64,000 bases of DNA from Bacillus rubiinfantis (lineage in GTDB: Bacteria; Bacillota; Bacilli; Bacillales; Cytobacillaceae): contig CCFE01000025.1 in NCBI GenBank assembly GCA_000752035.1, positions 35,001-99,000 on the forward strand. Reading direction: 5' to 3'. The notes below the pieces were generated by a model. The model was not told where the DNA came from. It saw only the letters and a list, made by a program, of their open reading frames with translations, and made no database searches. The translations under genes were made by a program, and so were the position numbers. Of this stretch, positions 63,152 through 64,000 are shown in pieces (positions within the stretch are counted from its first letter, which is position 1; every line of letters begins with the position of its first letter).

Positions 63152-63254
63152 TGGTAAGCCGCCCCCTTATAGTACTATTTTACTATAATTCCTTCCTTTC
63201 CCACATCCTCTTAAGCAAATTTCTTTACTGAGACAGGAAAAATTTCTGTCAAAA

Positions 63255-63288
63255 TAAAAAAAATCCTAAGGGCTTTTACACTTAGGAA
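63255..63288 (-). terminator. Terminator of the EamA gene
   Basis: TCCTAAG and CTTAGGA followed by TTTTTTTT on the minus strand. Confidence 0.82.
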
Positions 63289-63330
63289 TGGGCTTTTATT
63301 TATTCTAGGTATTAATACCGGCTTTTTGAA

Positions 63331-64000
63331 TCAGTGTTTTCCACTCTTTATGAATTGCTCAATATTTTCTGTTCTTTTTCTATTATAATACTGGTCTGCT
63401 AGTCCCGAACCTAAAAAGACGCTTATGATTATTAATAAGAATCCTAAAAAATGGGATATGGTTATGTTTTCATTTAAGAATAAGTAGGAACCTAATAATG
63501 CGAAAAAGGGAGTCAAATTTAAAAAAATTGCTGCTTTCCCTGCGCCGATTTTCTGGATAGCATGATTATATAGAAATTGCCCTATACCTGTTGCTAGTAC
63601 ACCTGATGCCAATAGTGCACTCCATCCAAGGACGGTACCATCTTTCAAACTCGATAGTCCATTTGGTTCCATGATCAGACTGATGAGAAATAGCATTAGT
63701 GACCCTATTATAAGCATCGATCCAGTTAATGCTCTTGCCTCCATCGTTGCAGATGCTTTTTTTATGTAAATAAAGCTTAATGCCTGCACAATAACTGCAA
63801 TAAAAATATAGATGTCTCCAACCTCTATCTTCAAAGTCCCCGAATGATTTACAAGTACAATAATCGAAACACCAATTAAACCCAGCGCAGTACCTATACT
63901 TCTAAGGAAAGAAAGATGCTCCTTTAAAAAGATCGCCGCAAAAATGGATGTAGCAAGTGGAACGGTGCCTAAAATGAGTCCAGTATTCGAAGCTGTTGTT
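63331..64000 (-). CDS. EamA/DMT-family transporter, C-terminal part (cut by window edge)
   Basis: The frame stays open to the right edge, so the true start lies beyond 64000; a TTG at 63834 is internal. About 222 residues are visible, carrying some seven membrane helices. The first part holds the end of one EamA repeat (ILGTVPLATSIFAAIFLKEH) and the rest the second repeat (FLNLTPFFALLGSYLFLNE). The family exports or imports small metabolites; the substrate is unknown. Confidence 0.88.
   Translation of the reverse strand, partial: TTASNTGLILGTVPLATSIFAAIFLKEHLSFLRSIGTALGLIGVSIIVLVNHSGTLKIEVGDIYIFIAVIVQALSFIYIKKASATMEARALTGSMLIIGSLMLFLISLIMEPNGLSSLKDGTVLGWSALLASGVLATGIGQFLYNHAIQKIGAGKAAIFLNLTPFFALLGSYLFLNENITISHFLGFLLIIISVFLGSGLADQYYNRKRTENIEQFIKSGKH

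Noticed and set aside
1..64000. tRNA, rRNA, CRISPR arrays, T-box leaders, prophage and replication origins.
   Set aside because: None recognised: no direct-repeat/spacer arrays, no T-box GGTGG core before the biosynthetic genes, no phage structural genes and no DnaA-box clusters. A computed scan (tRNAscan, Infernal) would settle this.

Overview
The window is a chromosomal segment of a low-G+C, endospore-forming Bacillaceae bacterium (Bacillus/Neobacillus-like). Evidence for this is two small acid-soluble spore protein genes (sspE, sspK), strong GGAGG ribosome binding sites, and a block (1-18600) whose order matches what I recall of the Bacillus subtilis ygxA-ygzB-perR-bcp(ygaF)-gsaB-ygaE-ygaD-ygaC-ygaB-sspE-fabL-yfhS-mutY-yfhP-yfhJ-sspK-yfhH-recX-yfhE-yfhD region. 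Most genes are on the minus strand. No rRNA, tRNA, CRISPR array, prophage or intact transposase gene was seen.

Layout. 1-2300: peroxide-stress genes (PerR with its own PerR box, thiol peroxidase Bcp). 2374-5519: a channel-like protein and a three-gene ABC-2 exporter. 5790-18600: the conserved yga/yfh block with heme (gsaB), fatty-acid (fabL), repair (mutY, recX) and spore genes, plus three copies of a dispersed repeat and a 21-bp tandem repeat. 18699-20193: homoserine dehydrogenase without an ACT domain, behind a SAM-I riboswitch. 20256-31822: a complete-looking arginine cluster argCJBD-carAB and argGH, each unit preceded by tandem ARG boxes, but with no argF. 32003-33279: aroK-aroD. 33424-39096: an appDFABC-type oligopeptide importer. 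39266-44632: an Mta/TipA-like MerR regulator, a YgbA-type cysteine-rich protein, a Gfo/Idh/MocA oxidoreductase, NAD(P)HX repair and an MFS exporter. The exporter diverges from an XRE/TPR regulator (44828-46057) across two identical palindromes. 46126-47694: a histidine kinase fused to an RsbR/STAS module. 47910-53315: a dabBA (mpsAB)-mpsC inorganic-carbon operon that also encodes a beta-carbonic-anhydrase-fold protein without zinc ligands, behind a promoter, a leader of about 140 nt and a large terminator hairpin. 53334-56160: an M20 amidohydrolase and FetAB. 56212-60297: a two-component system next to an arylsulfotransferase, with matching CTTAA-N6-CTTAA repeats upstream of both. 60374-63151: a membrane PAS/GAF/GGDEF protein. 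63331-64000: a truncated EamA transporter.

The most interesting points are (1) the dabBA/mps operon with its pseudo-carbonic anhydrase and attenuator-like leader, (2) the kinase-STAS fusion, (3) the two-component/arylsulfotransferase unit with shared direct repeats, (4) the dispersed element whose long copy resembles an IS605/IS1341 right end, and (5) the double-operator MFS/XRE-TPR pair. Gene names rest on recognised motifs, family resemblance and gene order recalled from B. subtilis; no database search was run.
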